Assembly: GCF_026262505.1 (NCBI RefSeq)
Contig: NC_067208.1
Coordinates: 7,945,962-8,009,961 of the forward strand
DNA: 64,000 bases
Direction: 5' to 3'
From: Trichomonas vaginalis G3
Lineage: Eukaryota; Parabasalia; Trichomonadida; Trichomonadidae
Under the pieces are notes generated by a model, which made no database searches, was not told where the DNA came from, and saw only the letters and a list, made by a program, of their open reading frames with translations. Positions 18,410-28,158 of this stretch are shown in pieces. Within the stretch, counting starts at the first letter, position 1, and each line of letters starts with the position of its first letter. A program made the translations under genes and the position numbers.

Positions 18410-21409
18410 ATGGCTCAGGAGCTTTTAGAACTTTACAAATCTACTCTTCAACCAGAATCAATACAATCTGCAACCGAAAAATTACTTTCACTATACGAAG
18501 ATCCAAAAATAATATTTACCCAGCTTCAATTATTAAATATCACACGAAACCCAATATACAGAGAAGCAATAACAATCGGATTGAAAGCAGTACTTAAAAA
18601 TCATTGGATAACAATACATAATGATCCAGAATCTCAGCAAATTCGAGGAATTTTAATCGAAATTTTAGCAAGGGAAAGTATTCCGAAACTTCGAACTATG
18701 CTGATCGATGCAATTTCAATTATAATCGCAAATGACTTAGAAAATTGGCCAGAATTTGTTGATTTTAGGAATTCATTATCAAATTCTTCTTCAACTGACG
18801 AACTTTCTTTTTACTTACAACTAGTTACAGCTTCTATTTCGTATTTACCTGGTAGTTTTATCGTAAACAACGCAGAAAGCATCGGATTTCAAATTTTACG
18901 AGGCGTATCATTAAATGACGAATCTGTTGTCAATTCTGCATGCCAATTATTTATTGAATTTACAAATACTGTTAATTTAGGAGAAGATATATCTTTACAA
19001 ATTGCAGAAAAATTATTAGCCAAAATCAGACAAAATAATCAATTATCAATCTTGTTTGCAACATTGTCAAAGTTCATTGAAACTTCAGAAGAATTTGAAG
19101 ATCCGAGTTTTATATTTATTGAAATTCTTGAATTGATGGCAAATGACGAAATTGAAAAGCGGTATTTACTTATTGATCCTCTCAACTCTCTCATTAAACG
19201 TTATACAATTCAAGCTACCCTTATTTTACAAGAAATTGTTAATGCAGTAATTAGTTTAGGCAATGATTATCTAAATGATGATTGCTATGATGATCAGACA
19301 GATTCTCTTTATGTTGCTAGAGCCATTGGAAAATTAGCTAAGAATATTGGTGGAAATTTCGTTTACGAGCTTCTTGAAATGTTTTCATTAATTACTTTTG
19401 ATACTTCCACAATATTTTTGGTCATGTGTTATTCAGAACTTTTAGATAATGATGCACTCACCATGAATAAATACTATAGCTCACTTTATTCTATGTCATT
19501 AGGTTTAATTCAAAACTCAGATCATTTATCAATTGAAGCTTCTCTTACTTTACTTTCACAGTTATTTGATAATTGCATGGAAGGATTTTTCAGTCAACCA
19601 GAAGTACTTTTCCAATATGTGTTCGAAGCAGCAAGAAGTGAATGCGAAAATGCTGCAATAAAAGCACTTACTTTAGCTTCGAAAATGATATTATACTTTA
19701 CTTCAATTCCTTTAACAATATATGATGATATAATTCCTTTTCTTACAAGTCAAATACAAATGATATCAACACCAACTTTGCAGTATAAAGCTGTCATTTG
19801 TTTGACAACAATTATTCTTACATGTGGTGAACTTGTCAAAAAATTCGCTGAAGATATCTTTGAGTTATATTCAACGGCATTAGAAAGTGGAAATGAAAAT
19901 CCTATGTTACAATTGCATGGATTGGAAGGAATGTCCATTTTCATCAATTATTTCCCAGAAATGACACAAAGTGCACATGAAAATTGTTTAAATTTGATAT
20001 TAGAAGCAATAACAAGTCAAGATACATCAGTTCTTGTTTCAGGATTGACATCATTAAATTATTTAATTAGATCGGGTATTTCAATACTTCCAGATCTCCA
20101 AACATATCTTCAGCCTGTTTTACAAGCATTATCATACACAGTAGATACAGAGATGGCTTCACAAGACTTAACAGAATCAGTGAATGAAATTCATCAAACA
20201 AGTTTCAAAATTTTGAAGAAAATTTTGAAACACAACGTATTTGATGAAGAATCATTGAACAATGTCATTAACATATCAATGACGGCATTTTTAACACAAC
20301 CTAATTTCGAAACACAATCAATTGCTTTGTCAGTGTTAGTTTTGGCAGCTAAAAATAATGCAGAATTGAAAGATAAATTATGTGACAAACTTCTTGGATT
20401 CATCACAGGATCATCTCAACAGAGATTGATTGCTTTTAATGGTTTGTGTTCTATGGTTTCTAATATTGATGATTTCAATCCAGAACTAATCACAACATCT
20501 GTTGATATTGCCATCCAAACACTTGAAGATTTAATTGATGTTCCACAAGATGATGAAGATGAAGATGATGATAAAATGAAAGAGAAAATTATGAAAGATT
20601 CTAACTTAGAAATAGAAATTTTCAATTTCTTGCATCAAGTTGCTTTCAAGTTCCCACAACACATGCCTATTGAAGATTTGCATGAAATGCTGGTTACTTT
20701 CGAAGAATTAGTTTCACAATTCGATTATGTTGAAACATTAGGAATTTTCGTTGAAATATTTGATAAAAGATACAACGAATTTCCTGTTGTTTTGAGGACA
20801 GATATTGTTAAAAGAATATTGTCACAACTCGAAGAGAATGATTATTTATTACCTGCGCATGCAATTTCTGGAATCAGAACAATTATCGAGAAAGAAAACA
20901 ATGTCAAAGATGAATACTGGGAACAAATTGCTCCTGTTGCAGATTATTTATTTAAAGAAGAGTTTGATGGCACATACTATTTCTTCACAGCTGTTGGATC
21001 TTTAATTTCTCTATTGATAACTGTTTACAAAGTCAAGCCACAACTTATTGATGAAAATATCTGGAATGATATTTTCAACAATATTCCTAAATATCTTCCA
21101 AACTCAGAATCAGACAACATATTAGATGGATTGTGTCTTGTTGTTGAACAAAGAAATTATCATAGTGAAGAAATGATTAAAGACATTTTATTTGTCTTTC
21201 TTTATGTTTTGACATCAAGTGAACGATTCAAGAAGAAAACATTGGAGCTCAAAGATGAAACAGTTCCAAAGATATGTCATTCAGTTCACATTATTTGTGA
21301 ACGAGATTTACAATGCGATATTACAAATGTTTTTGACAACTTTGAAGATTTCAATGTTAATGCCGCATTAATTGAAAAAGCAATGAATTTGTTGAATCAA
21401 TACAAATAA
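18410..21409 (+). CDS. Importin-beta/karyopherin family HEAT-repeat protein, 999 residues
   Basis: The start is set at the ATG at 18410 (MAQELLELYKS); the 23 codons before it are open but begin only at TTG. The whole protein is HEAT-like helix pairs. Near the N-terminus QLQLLNITRNPIYREAITIG and LKAVLKNHW correspond to the importin-N segment that binds Ran-GTP. An acidic loop (DVPQDDEDEDDDKMKEKI, about residue 720-740) is typical of importin-4/5-type karyopherins. These carry cargo through nuclear pores. Size and layout fit importin-4/5. Sequence divergence is high, as usual for trichomonad karyopherins. Confidence 0.7.
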   Translation: MAQELLELYKSTLQPESIQSATEKLLSLYEDPKIIFTQLQLLNITRNPIYREAITIGLKAVLKNHWITIHNDPESQQIRGILIEILARESIPKLRTMLIDAISIIIANDLENWPEFVDFRNSLSNSSSTDELSFYLQLVTASISYLPGSFIVNNAESIGFQILRGVSLNDESVVNSACQLFIEFTNTVNLGEDISLQIAEKLLAKIRQNNQLSILFATLSKFIETSEEFEDPSFIFIEILELMANDEIEKRYLLIDPLNSLIKRYTIQATLILQEIVNAVISLGNDYLNDDCYDDQTDSLYVARAIGKLAKNIGGNFVYELLEMFSLITFDTSTIFLVMCYSELLDNDALTMNKYYSSLYSMSLGLIQNSDHLSIEASLTLLSQLFDNCMEGFFSQPEVLFQYVFEAARSECENAAIKALTLASKMILYFTSIPLTIYDDIIPFLTSQIQMISTPTLQYKAVICLTTIILTCGELVKKFAEDIFELYSTALESGNENPMLQLHGLEGMSIFINYFPEMTQSAHENCLNLILEAITSQDTSVLVSGLTSLNYLIRSGISILPDLQTYLQPVLQALSYTVDTEMASQDLTESVNEIHQTSFKILKKILKHNVFDEESLNNVINISMTAFLTQPNFETQSIALSVLVLAAKNNAELKDKLCDKLLGFITGSSQQRLIAFNGLCSMVSNIDDFNPELITTSVDIAIQTLEDLIDVPQDDEDEDDDKMKEKIMKDSNLEIEIFNFLHQVAFKFPQHMPIEDLHEMLVTFEELVSQFDYVETLGIFVEIFDKRYNEFPVVLRTDIVKRILSQLEENDYLLPAHAISGIRTIIEKENNVKDEYWEQIAPVADYLFKEEFDGTYYFFTAVGSLISLLITVYKVKPQLIDENIWNDIFNNIPKYLPNSESDNILDGLCLVVEQRNYHSEEMIKDILFVFLYVLTSSERFKKKTLELKDETVPKICHSVHIICERDLQCDITNVFDNFEDFNVNAALIEKAMNLLNQYK

Positions 21410-21516
21410 CAGCATAAACACTTTGAATGTTTGAATATCAAATTTTAACTTTTTTTTATTCAATTTTGTGTTCCTTTCAATGAATCAAATTTATAATATG
21501 CAAAATCACTTAATTT

Positions 21517-21545
21517 TTAAGGGTGCACTTACACCCGTATGATAT
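21517..21545 (+). repeat. Solo end related to the 13834 TTAA element
   Basis: TTAA followed by GGGTGCACTTACACCCGTAT matches the outer end of the element at 13834-14872 (whose right end, read inward, is GGGTGCACCCGTATG) apart from a 6-base insertion. No second end was found nearby, so this is a relic or a recombination product. Confidence 0.5.
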
Positions 21546-21865
21546 AACCTTCAATTCTATTTCACAAATTTGTTTGAAAGAGGTAATTGCTTCCTTTAAT
21601 ATACCAAATTTGCACGTCGTTGAAAATTTGTATGTAAATTCATCTCAAAATAATGAAATATTTAATCAATTGTAACAAGTCATGCAATAGTTGTTCTAAA
21701 TGTAGGGATCCCTTTGGAGAAAAATCATCTCCAACAAACAATTTTCATTCTTCAATATTTCATCATATTTATTCCAAATGTATCAAAAACTAAGATACGA
21801 TAATGTAGGTATAAAATTCAAAAAGTGACAAAATGAAATGTCAAAAACATAACTCATTTAAATAT

Positions 21866-21906
21866 TGTCACTTTTCAATTTTCTTGATTGAAAATCAATC
21901 AAGAAA
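21866..21906 (+). promoter_or_regulatory. TGTCACTTTT initiator-like motif plus hairpin before family copy 1
   Basis: TCACTTTT fits the trichomonad initiator. It is followed by a hairpin with stem TTTCTTGATTG (21880-21890), loop AAAAT and CAATCAAGAAA (21896-21906). Copies 2 and 3 have the same order: TGTCACTTTTTG with stem 23547-23559/23572-23584, and TGTTACTTTTTG with stem 26689-26701/26714-26726. The last two have a 13-bp stem and a 12-base loop. Confidence 0.55.
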
Positions 21907-21926
21907 TTTTCTTATATAATGAATAA

Positions 21927-22844
21927 AATCTCAACACAAAGAAGAATATTCAAACTGATCAAGCACCAAATGATATATGGGAACTTTTTTATGAAACAAC
22001 ACCAAAAAGTTCACCAGTCAGTGGTCAAAACGTTGCGACACAAGTTTCAGAAAACGAATGTTTTCTTTATGATTGCATTTTTATTATTCTTACAACTAAT
22101 AGTGCCATTTCTTTTGAAAAATCAAACAATAAATTTCTTAATTCCGATTGTTCATTTAATAACTGCAGCAGTAATACAAATGGTGGATCTCTCTACTTTA
22201 TTTGTAATAGTTCGATTGTCCAATACCGAACATGTGGCTATAAATCAAAAACAAACTCCTATGGACATCATTCATTAGCTTATTTAGTTGATAAATCAAA
22301 TAATAAAAATTATCTTTATGAAAGTTCATTTTATAAATGCGGTAATTTAGAAAAACAATTTACAAATTTTCTTTATTTTGGAAATATTGAAGTTAAATCA
22401 ATAAATACAAGTTTCTGTGAAGCATTTTATCACTCAGGAATAGTTCTGAATTCTCCAACTTGTCAATGTAATCTAACTTTTTCATCAATTTGCAATACGA
22501 CATCACCTAATACAATTATATCTTTTCATAATGGTAAATATATTTTTAAATTCTGCAATATTTTGAAAAATAATCATACAATTCCTAAATCAAAAACATT
22601 TTATGATTATAATTCAACTGTTCTTATTGAAAATTGTTCATTTCTTGGAAATATAGGACCAGGCGAAGAATTTAAGGTAGATTTTGGTTTCATTACAGTC
22701 AAAAATTCAATATGCGACAAATCAGATAAAACATCTGGATCAGTAACACTGAATAACGTTCAAAATTTGAATTTCATTCATAATCTTTCTCACTTTTCAT
22801 CAATTCTCTGTGAAACAGAATTTTTCAATTTTAAATATTACTGA
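21927..22844 (+). pseudogene. Cys/Asn-rich beta-helix family, copy 1; family frame lacks a start codon
   Basis: The frame homologous to the intact copy at 44231-45292 is open here for 305 codons: PNDIWELFYETTPK, ENECFLYDCIF, CSFNNCSSNTNGGSLYF, SSIVQYRTCGYKSK, GNIEVKSINTSFCEA, CSFLGNIGPGEEFKV and LSHFSSILCE. It is closed upstream by a TAA and has no ATG for its first 200 codons. The only promoter-proximal ATG (21919) reads a different frame of 119 codons. This fits a gene whose N-terminus was lost to a frameshift. The repeated short strands with Asn, Cys and Gly suggest a right-handed beta-helix like chlamydial Pmp proteins; that is inference. Confidence 0.6.
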
Positions 22845-22856
22845 TATTGAAGGATT

Positions 22857-23198
22857 TTATCTTTCTTCATACAAATTTCTTTTTATTTTTTGTATAATTT
22901 GTTTAACAGGATAAAAGAGCCACTGTATTTCTTTTATGTGTCGAAACCATAAGAATTCAAGCAATCTGGAAGAAGATATCTTCCTATTGAGCATTGCTTC
23001 ACCGATTTCACTGCATTCAATTTCGAAGTTTTGGATAGTTTCGAGACCAATTAAAAGGTGTAATACTTCAATTTCCTGTTTGTCGCTGTTGATATCGAAA
23101 CAAATAAAGGGTGAAAATTGTTTGATTATTTCTCTCAATATATGAAAATTTATTGACATATTTAGAATTATGAATATCATTGTAATTAGTGTCCACAT
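22857..23198 (-). CDS. Doubtful 113-residue open frame
   Basis: The first ATG is at 23198. The product has mixed, non-repetitive composition (FSPFICFDINSDKQEIEVLH, SEIGEAMLNRKISSSRLLEF), which looks more like old coding sequence than chance, with a hydrophobic N-terminus (TLITMIFIILNMSINFHI). It lies between two family copies on the opposite strand. I do not recognise it; a gene relic is as likely as a gene. Confidence 0.25.
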   Translation of the reverse strand: MWTLITMIFIILNMSINFHILREIIKQFSPFICFDINSDKQEIEVLHLLIGLETIQNFEIECSEIGEAMLNRKISSSRLLEFLWFRHIKEIQWLFYPVKQIIQKIKRNLYEER

Positions 23199-23546
23199 CA
23201 GAGACAAGTTTGGATCTTTGGAGCCATTAGACTTTTATGACTCTTTATTTCTTTGAATTCTTTTGATTCATGTGTTCCATCTATAGATTCGATGGAGTGT
23301 GTGCTTTATTGAGTCAAGTGAACATAAATGTTATGAATTTCGAATTTCATTTTCTTGTCAACAAATAAAAATGAATGTTCCTGTTGTATAACTCAATTGA
23401 TTTCAACGCCTTAAATTAGATGGTTCAAAGTTCATATAGATAATCTGCATCAATTTGTAGGAATCCCCTATTAATGTTCATGAAATTTTTATTTGGCTGT
23501 AGTTAGGATAATGGGAGAATAAAAAAAATATTTTGTCACTTTTTGA

Positions 23547-23584
23547 ATTTCTTGATTGGTTTCAAGAGATTCCAATCAAGAAAT
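23547..23584 (+). repeat. Hairpin upstream of family copy 2
   Basis: Stem ATTTCTTGATTGG / CCAATCAAGAAAT with loop TTTCAAGAGATT, 12 bases before the conserved ATG at 23596. An initiator-like TCACTTTT lies at 23536-23543. Confidence 0.8.
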
Positions 23585-23603
23585 TTTCTTATATAATGAA
23601 TAA

Positions 23604-24614
23604 AATCTCAACACAAAGAAGAATATTCAAACTGATCAAGCACCAAATGATATATGGGAACTTTTTTATGAAACAACACCAAAAAGTTCACCAGTCAGTG
23701 GTCAAAACGTTGCGACACAAGTTTCAGAAAACGAATGTTTTCTTTATGATTGCATTTTTATTATTCTTACAACTAATAGTGCCATTTCTTTTGAAAAATC
23801 AAACAATAAATTTCTTAATTCCGATTGTTCATTTAATAACTGCAGCAGTAATACAAATGGTGGATCTCTCTACTTTATTTGTAATAGTTCGATTGTCCAA
23901 TACCGAACATGTGGCTACAAATCAAAAACAAACTCCTATGGACATCATTCATATGTTGTATTAGTTTCTAAATCAAATAATAAAAATTATCTTTATGAAA
24001 GTTCATTTTATGAATGCTGAAATTTAGAAAAATATTGTACAAATTTTCTTCAATATGGGAATATTGAAGTTAAATCAATCAACACGACTTTCTGTGAAGC
24101 AGACTCTGAGTCGGGAATATTTCTTTGGTATACAACAAGTCTATGTAATGTAACATATTCATCATTTTGTAACACAACATCACTAAATACAATTATATAT
24201 TTAGCTTATGTTAAATATGATTTTAAATATTGTAATTTTTTGAATAATAAACACACAAATTCTGGATCTAAAACATTCCTTTGTGAAATCTCAGCAACAG
24301 TTCTTATTGAAACCAGTTCATTTCTTGGAAACACAGGTTATGAATTTAAAGTAGATAGTACTTATGGTATTAATTCACTTACAATTAAAGATTCATTCTG
24401 TGACAAAATTGATAAAACACTTGGATCAGTTAATACAAATAATGTTCAAAATTTATGTTCAATTCATTATCTTTCTCACTTTTCAACATATCTCTGTGAA
24501 GCAGGTATTCACATTTTATGCATAAAGAAGAATATTATTACACATTATGAAGAATTTTATCTTTCTTCATCCAAGTTAATTTTTATTTTTTGCATTAATT
24601 GTTTGACCGAATAA
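23604..24614 (+). pseudogene. Cys/Asn-rich beta-helix family, copy 2; one nonsense codon and no start
   Basis: The family frame is the same as in copy 1, and the first ~340 bases are almost identical to it. One in-frame TGA at 24018-24020 stands where copies 1 and 3 have a Gly codon (GGT/GGA), so the gene is broken there as well as lacking an ATG. The second half (NNKHTNSGSKTFLCEISATV, LCSIHYLSHFSTYLCEAG) is nearly identical to copy 3 instead. The C-terminus is hydrophobic (LSSSKLIFIFCINCLTE), unlike the basic ends of the minus-strand copies. Confidence 0.65.
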
Positions 24615-26688
24615 ACCAACTACATTTCTCACCTTTGTCGTCAAATAATATTTTCATGACTGAATTTAATGAAGCATTAGATGAAGATATATGACCAAAA
24701 ATGGCATCCATTTATACAATCAATAAATCTTAAGTTTGCACTTACCATCTTTTCATGAAATTAGAATATGACTTATTTTAATAACAAAAATGTATAACAA
24801 CGATAGTGGGAACTATATAATGTTAATGTTTTTAATATAACCTTTACTGACCAAAGATATGGATGTCAAAAATTGAATGAGTGTCAGAAAGTTGTAAGTG
24901 CATCTTTAAGGATGCATCAAATTGTGTGCCTATTTTTTTCAACGGGCGTGAATATCAATTGAGAATTTACTTAAAATTAAGTATGTTGGCAAAGTCAAAT
25001 CTGGCAAGTAAATTCTTAAGAAAATGTCATAAAGCGGTAAGTGCAACATTAAGGATACCTCAAATAGTTTGGAGGAAATAATAATCCCTTTTCATGGTGT
25101 GCTTTCTTACAACGGGCGTGAATCTTAATTGAGTAAACGCATCAATACAATTTCTCTTTTGATTTTTCTAGCTAAAATAAGAATGTATTTAGTGTTCATA
25201 ACTGTGCCTAGTGAAACAGAAGCAAAAATTCATTTTTCTGGTTATTATGTTTCTTTGAATTTTTAAGATTAATGATTTACATCTATTGATTATGTGAAGT
25301 CGGTATTTAATTTGTTCAAGTGAACATCAAAATTAACAATTTAGAATTATTATTTCTTGTCAATGAAAATAGAAATGAATGTCGTGATATATATTTCATC
25401 ATCGTAAATGGGAGGAATTCGAATATTAGTGTTTTTTTCTTAAGCTATAAAAGGAGTGTGCTTTTTGCGAAGTTAATATGAAGTAATGAATTATTTCGAG
25501 ATAATCAAATTAAAACATCTTACAATAAATCTCGGTATTTACTGATTTAAATGATGATGATTTCTATTGTAATGATAGTGTGCTTTTTTCGTTTGATTTT
25601 TGTGTTGTAAGTCTGATTCTATTGATGATTTTGTCAAGACAACAATAAACTTTAAGAAGACACTCTTTGATAATTCGTATTAGACTTTCGAATGATTTGT
25701 TTTGTGTAGATAGTTCTTGCAGAGAGATGTTGATTGATTTTGCAATTGAAACAAAGCGATGACAAGATGTTTCACATTTGGGGTTATCGTATCGTTTCTT
25801 GCACTCTATTCAAACAAGGGAGTAATATTGAACTAGATTAATTTGATGAAAATGGAATGTTTGATAGTTGCCATGTTTCTCTGTATGTGCAAAACTCGTC
25901 TGTGTTATTCGAAGACTGAATTATATTTGTGTGTATTTTCGTGGCTTTCACTATACATTTTGATGCAGTTATTTTGGTATTGTATTGTATTGTGAAGTTG
26001 TATATTGTCATAAACGGAACTTTGTGCTAAGACTGATGTATCAGAGAAAAAGATTACTACTATCATATAATATAGGAAATGTTTTGTAGTTTTAACTTAG
26101 TTCTGATTCTAAAGATAGAATTCCTATGTCGTAGTTTGAAATAATATAGGACCTTGTTGTTACTTTTATGATGTATGAAATTTCTTTTTTCAATGTTTTA
26201 GATAGTTCCCAAAAATCTTTGCAAAAATAATATAGAATATATATTGCTTTCAAACAAAGGAAAATTTGAATATGAACCCTTAAAACAGTGTTTGCTGAAT
26301 ATTATAATGTGAAATAAAGAAATCGACAATATTTGAGTTCAGTATATTAGAAATATATGTCAAAAATTGTTTTTTCATGTATATAAAGATGATGAATTGA
26401 CAGAGAAGAAGAATTGATGGAAATGTTAAAAGAAACAATAACTAATAAATGTAATTATGAAGAATAAGAGATGTTCTGAAAATAAGAACTTTTCTCAGAA
26501 CTGTAATGGACAAGGCAAATGATTTGATGGAAACAAAATGTTAAATCTTGTGCAACAATTTGTCAGAGGCCTCTATTAACGTTCATGAAAATTAGGTCTT
26601 GCAAAAGATTAAAGAAAATCTTTGTAATTAATCTGTAGGAAAGTTCCAGACAATAAATTAGTGAAAAAATTAAAATGTTACTTTTTGG
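24615..26688. other. 2-kb intergenic stretch with degenerate repeats
   Basis: No gene recognised. ACGGGCGTGAAT followed by AATTGAG occurs near 24940 and 25110, each after a GTAAGTGCA...TTAAGGAT stretch; a third weaker copy (AGGACGTGAATC) lies near 28043. Text near 23310-23390 (GTCAAGTGAACAT...TTTCTTGTCAA) recurs near 25305-25375, so the DNA downstream of the family copies was duplicated with them. About 46 bases at 25129-25174 match part of the kinase gene at 30726-30771. Confidence 0.5.
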
Positions 26689-26726
26689 ATTTCTTGATTG
26701 GTTTCAAGAGATTCCAATCAAGAAAT
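26689..26726 (+). repeat. Hairpin upstream of family copy 3
   Basis: Stem ATTTCTTGATTGG / CCAATCAAGAAAT and loop TTTCAAGAGATT, identical to copy 2, 11 bases before the ATG at 26738. Confidence 0.8.
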
Positions 26727-26745
26727 TTTCTTATATAATGGATAA

Positions 26746-27747
26746 AATCTCAACACAAAGAAGAATATTCAAACTGATCAAGCACCAAATGATATATGGG
26801 AACTTTTTTATGAAACAACACCAAAAAGTTCACCAGTCAGTGGTCAAAACGTTGCGACACAAGTTTCAGAAAACGAATGTTTTCTTTATGATTGCATTTT
26901 TATTATTACAACTAATAGTGCCATTTCTTTTGAAAAATCAAACAATAAATTTCTTAATTCCGATTGTTCATTTAATAACTGCAGCAGTAATACAAATGGT
27001 GGATCTCTCTACTTTATTTGTAATAGTTCGATTGTCCAATACCGAACATGTGGCTACAAATCAAAAACAAACTCCTATGGACATCATTCATATGTTGTAT
27101 TAGTTTCTAAATCAAATAATAAAAATTATCTTTATGAAAGTTCTTTTTATGCATGCGGAAATTTAGAAAAAAGAGCAACAAATTATATTAAATATGGAAA
27201 TATTGAAGTTAAATCAATCAACACAAGTTTCTGTGAAGCATCTTATCACTCAGGAATAATTTTACAGTCTTCTACTAGTTTAAGTAACATGACATTTTCA
27301 TCAATTTGTAACACAACATCACCTAATACAATTATAGATTTATATAATGGTAAATATAATTTTCAATTTTGTAATGTTTTGAATAATAAACACACAAATT
27401 CTGGATCTAAAACATTCCTTTGTGAAATCTCAGCAACAGTTCTTATTGAAACCAGTTCATTTCTTGGGAACACAGGACCAGGTTATGAATTTAAATTAGA
27501 TCGTAGTTCACTTACAGTTAAAGATTCATTCTGTGACAAAATTGATAAAACACTTGGATCAGTTAATACAAATAATGTTCAAAATTTATGTTCAATTCAT
27601 TATCTTTCTCACTTTTCAACATATCTCTGTGAAGCAGGTATTCACATTTTATGCATAAAGAAGAATATTATTACACATTATGAAGAATTTTATCTTTCTT
27701 CATCCAAGTTAATTTTTATTTTTTGCATTAATTGTTTGACCGAATAA
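26746..27747 (+). pseudogene. Cys/Asn-rich beta-helix family, copy 3; open but without a start in frame
   Basis: The family frame is open for 333 codons without a stop; the first in-frame ATG is at 27289, deep in the domain. The 5' block matches copies 1 and 2 except for a 3-base deletion and a few changes. Motifs include CSFNNCSSNTNGGSLYF, GNIEVKSINTSFCEASYHSG, TSSFLGNTGPGYEFKLDRSS and LSHFSTYLCEAG. It would be the least damaged of the three if translation could enter this frame by an unknown route. The C-terminus is the same hydrophobic tail as copy 2. Confidence 0.6.
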
Positions 27748-28156
27748 ACCAACTACATTTCTTGCATTTCGAATTAGATGAAGTTATATGACCAAAAATG
27801 GCATCCATTCATAAAATCAATAAATCTTAAGTTTGCACTTATCACTTTCTGACATATTGTCATGACATTAGAATATATATGGCGTATTTTAATAACAAAA
27901 AAGTATAACAACCATATTACGAACTATATAATGTTAATATTTTTATAATAACTTATTACTGACCAAAAAGATATGGATGTAAAAAAATTGGAGAATGTCA
28001 GAAAGTTGTAAGTGCAGAATTAATGGTGTGTTTTCTTAAAAAGGACGTGAATCATAATTAAAATTTAACCATAAACTTCATAAAAATAAAAAGCCACATC
28101 ATATGTAGGTAAGTGAATTCTTAAGAATTTTGAAGAAAGATGTTATTTGTGTTATA
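27748..28156. other. Intergenic DNA between family copy 3 and the mariner
   Basis: The first ~250 bases repeat the DNA after copy 2 (TGACCAAAAATGGCATCCAT, AATAAATCTTAAGTTTGCAC), confirming a segmental duplication. Nothing else is recognised. Confidence 0.6.
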
Positions 28157-28158
28157 TA

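Noticed and set aside
21919-22278. 119-codon frame from the conserved ATG, also at 23596 and 26738, with apparent hydrophobic segments
   Set aside because: It is an out-of-frame reading of the family domain; homology to the intact copy at 44231 and to copy 5 lies in the other frame. The matching shifted frame at 51086-51427 is open as well, so the openness comes from composition.
24881-25081. 66-codon plus-strand frame between family copies
   Set aside because: It lies in degenerate repeats and has no conserved counterpart in the duplicated segment near 28000.
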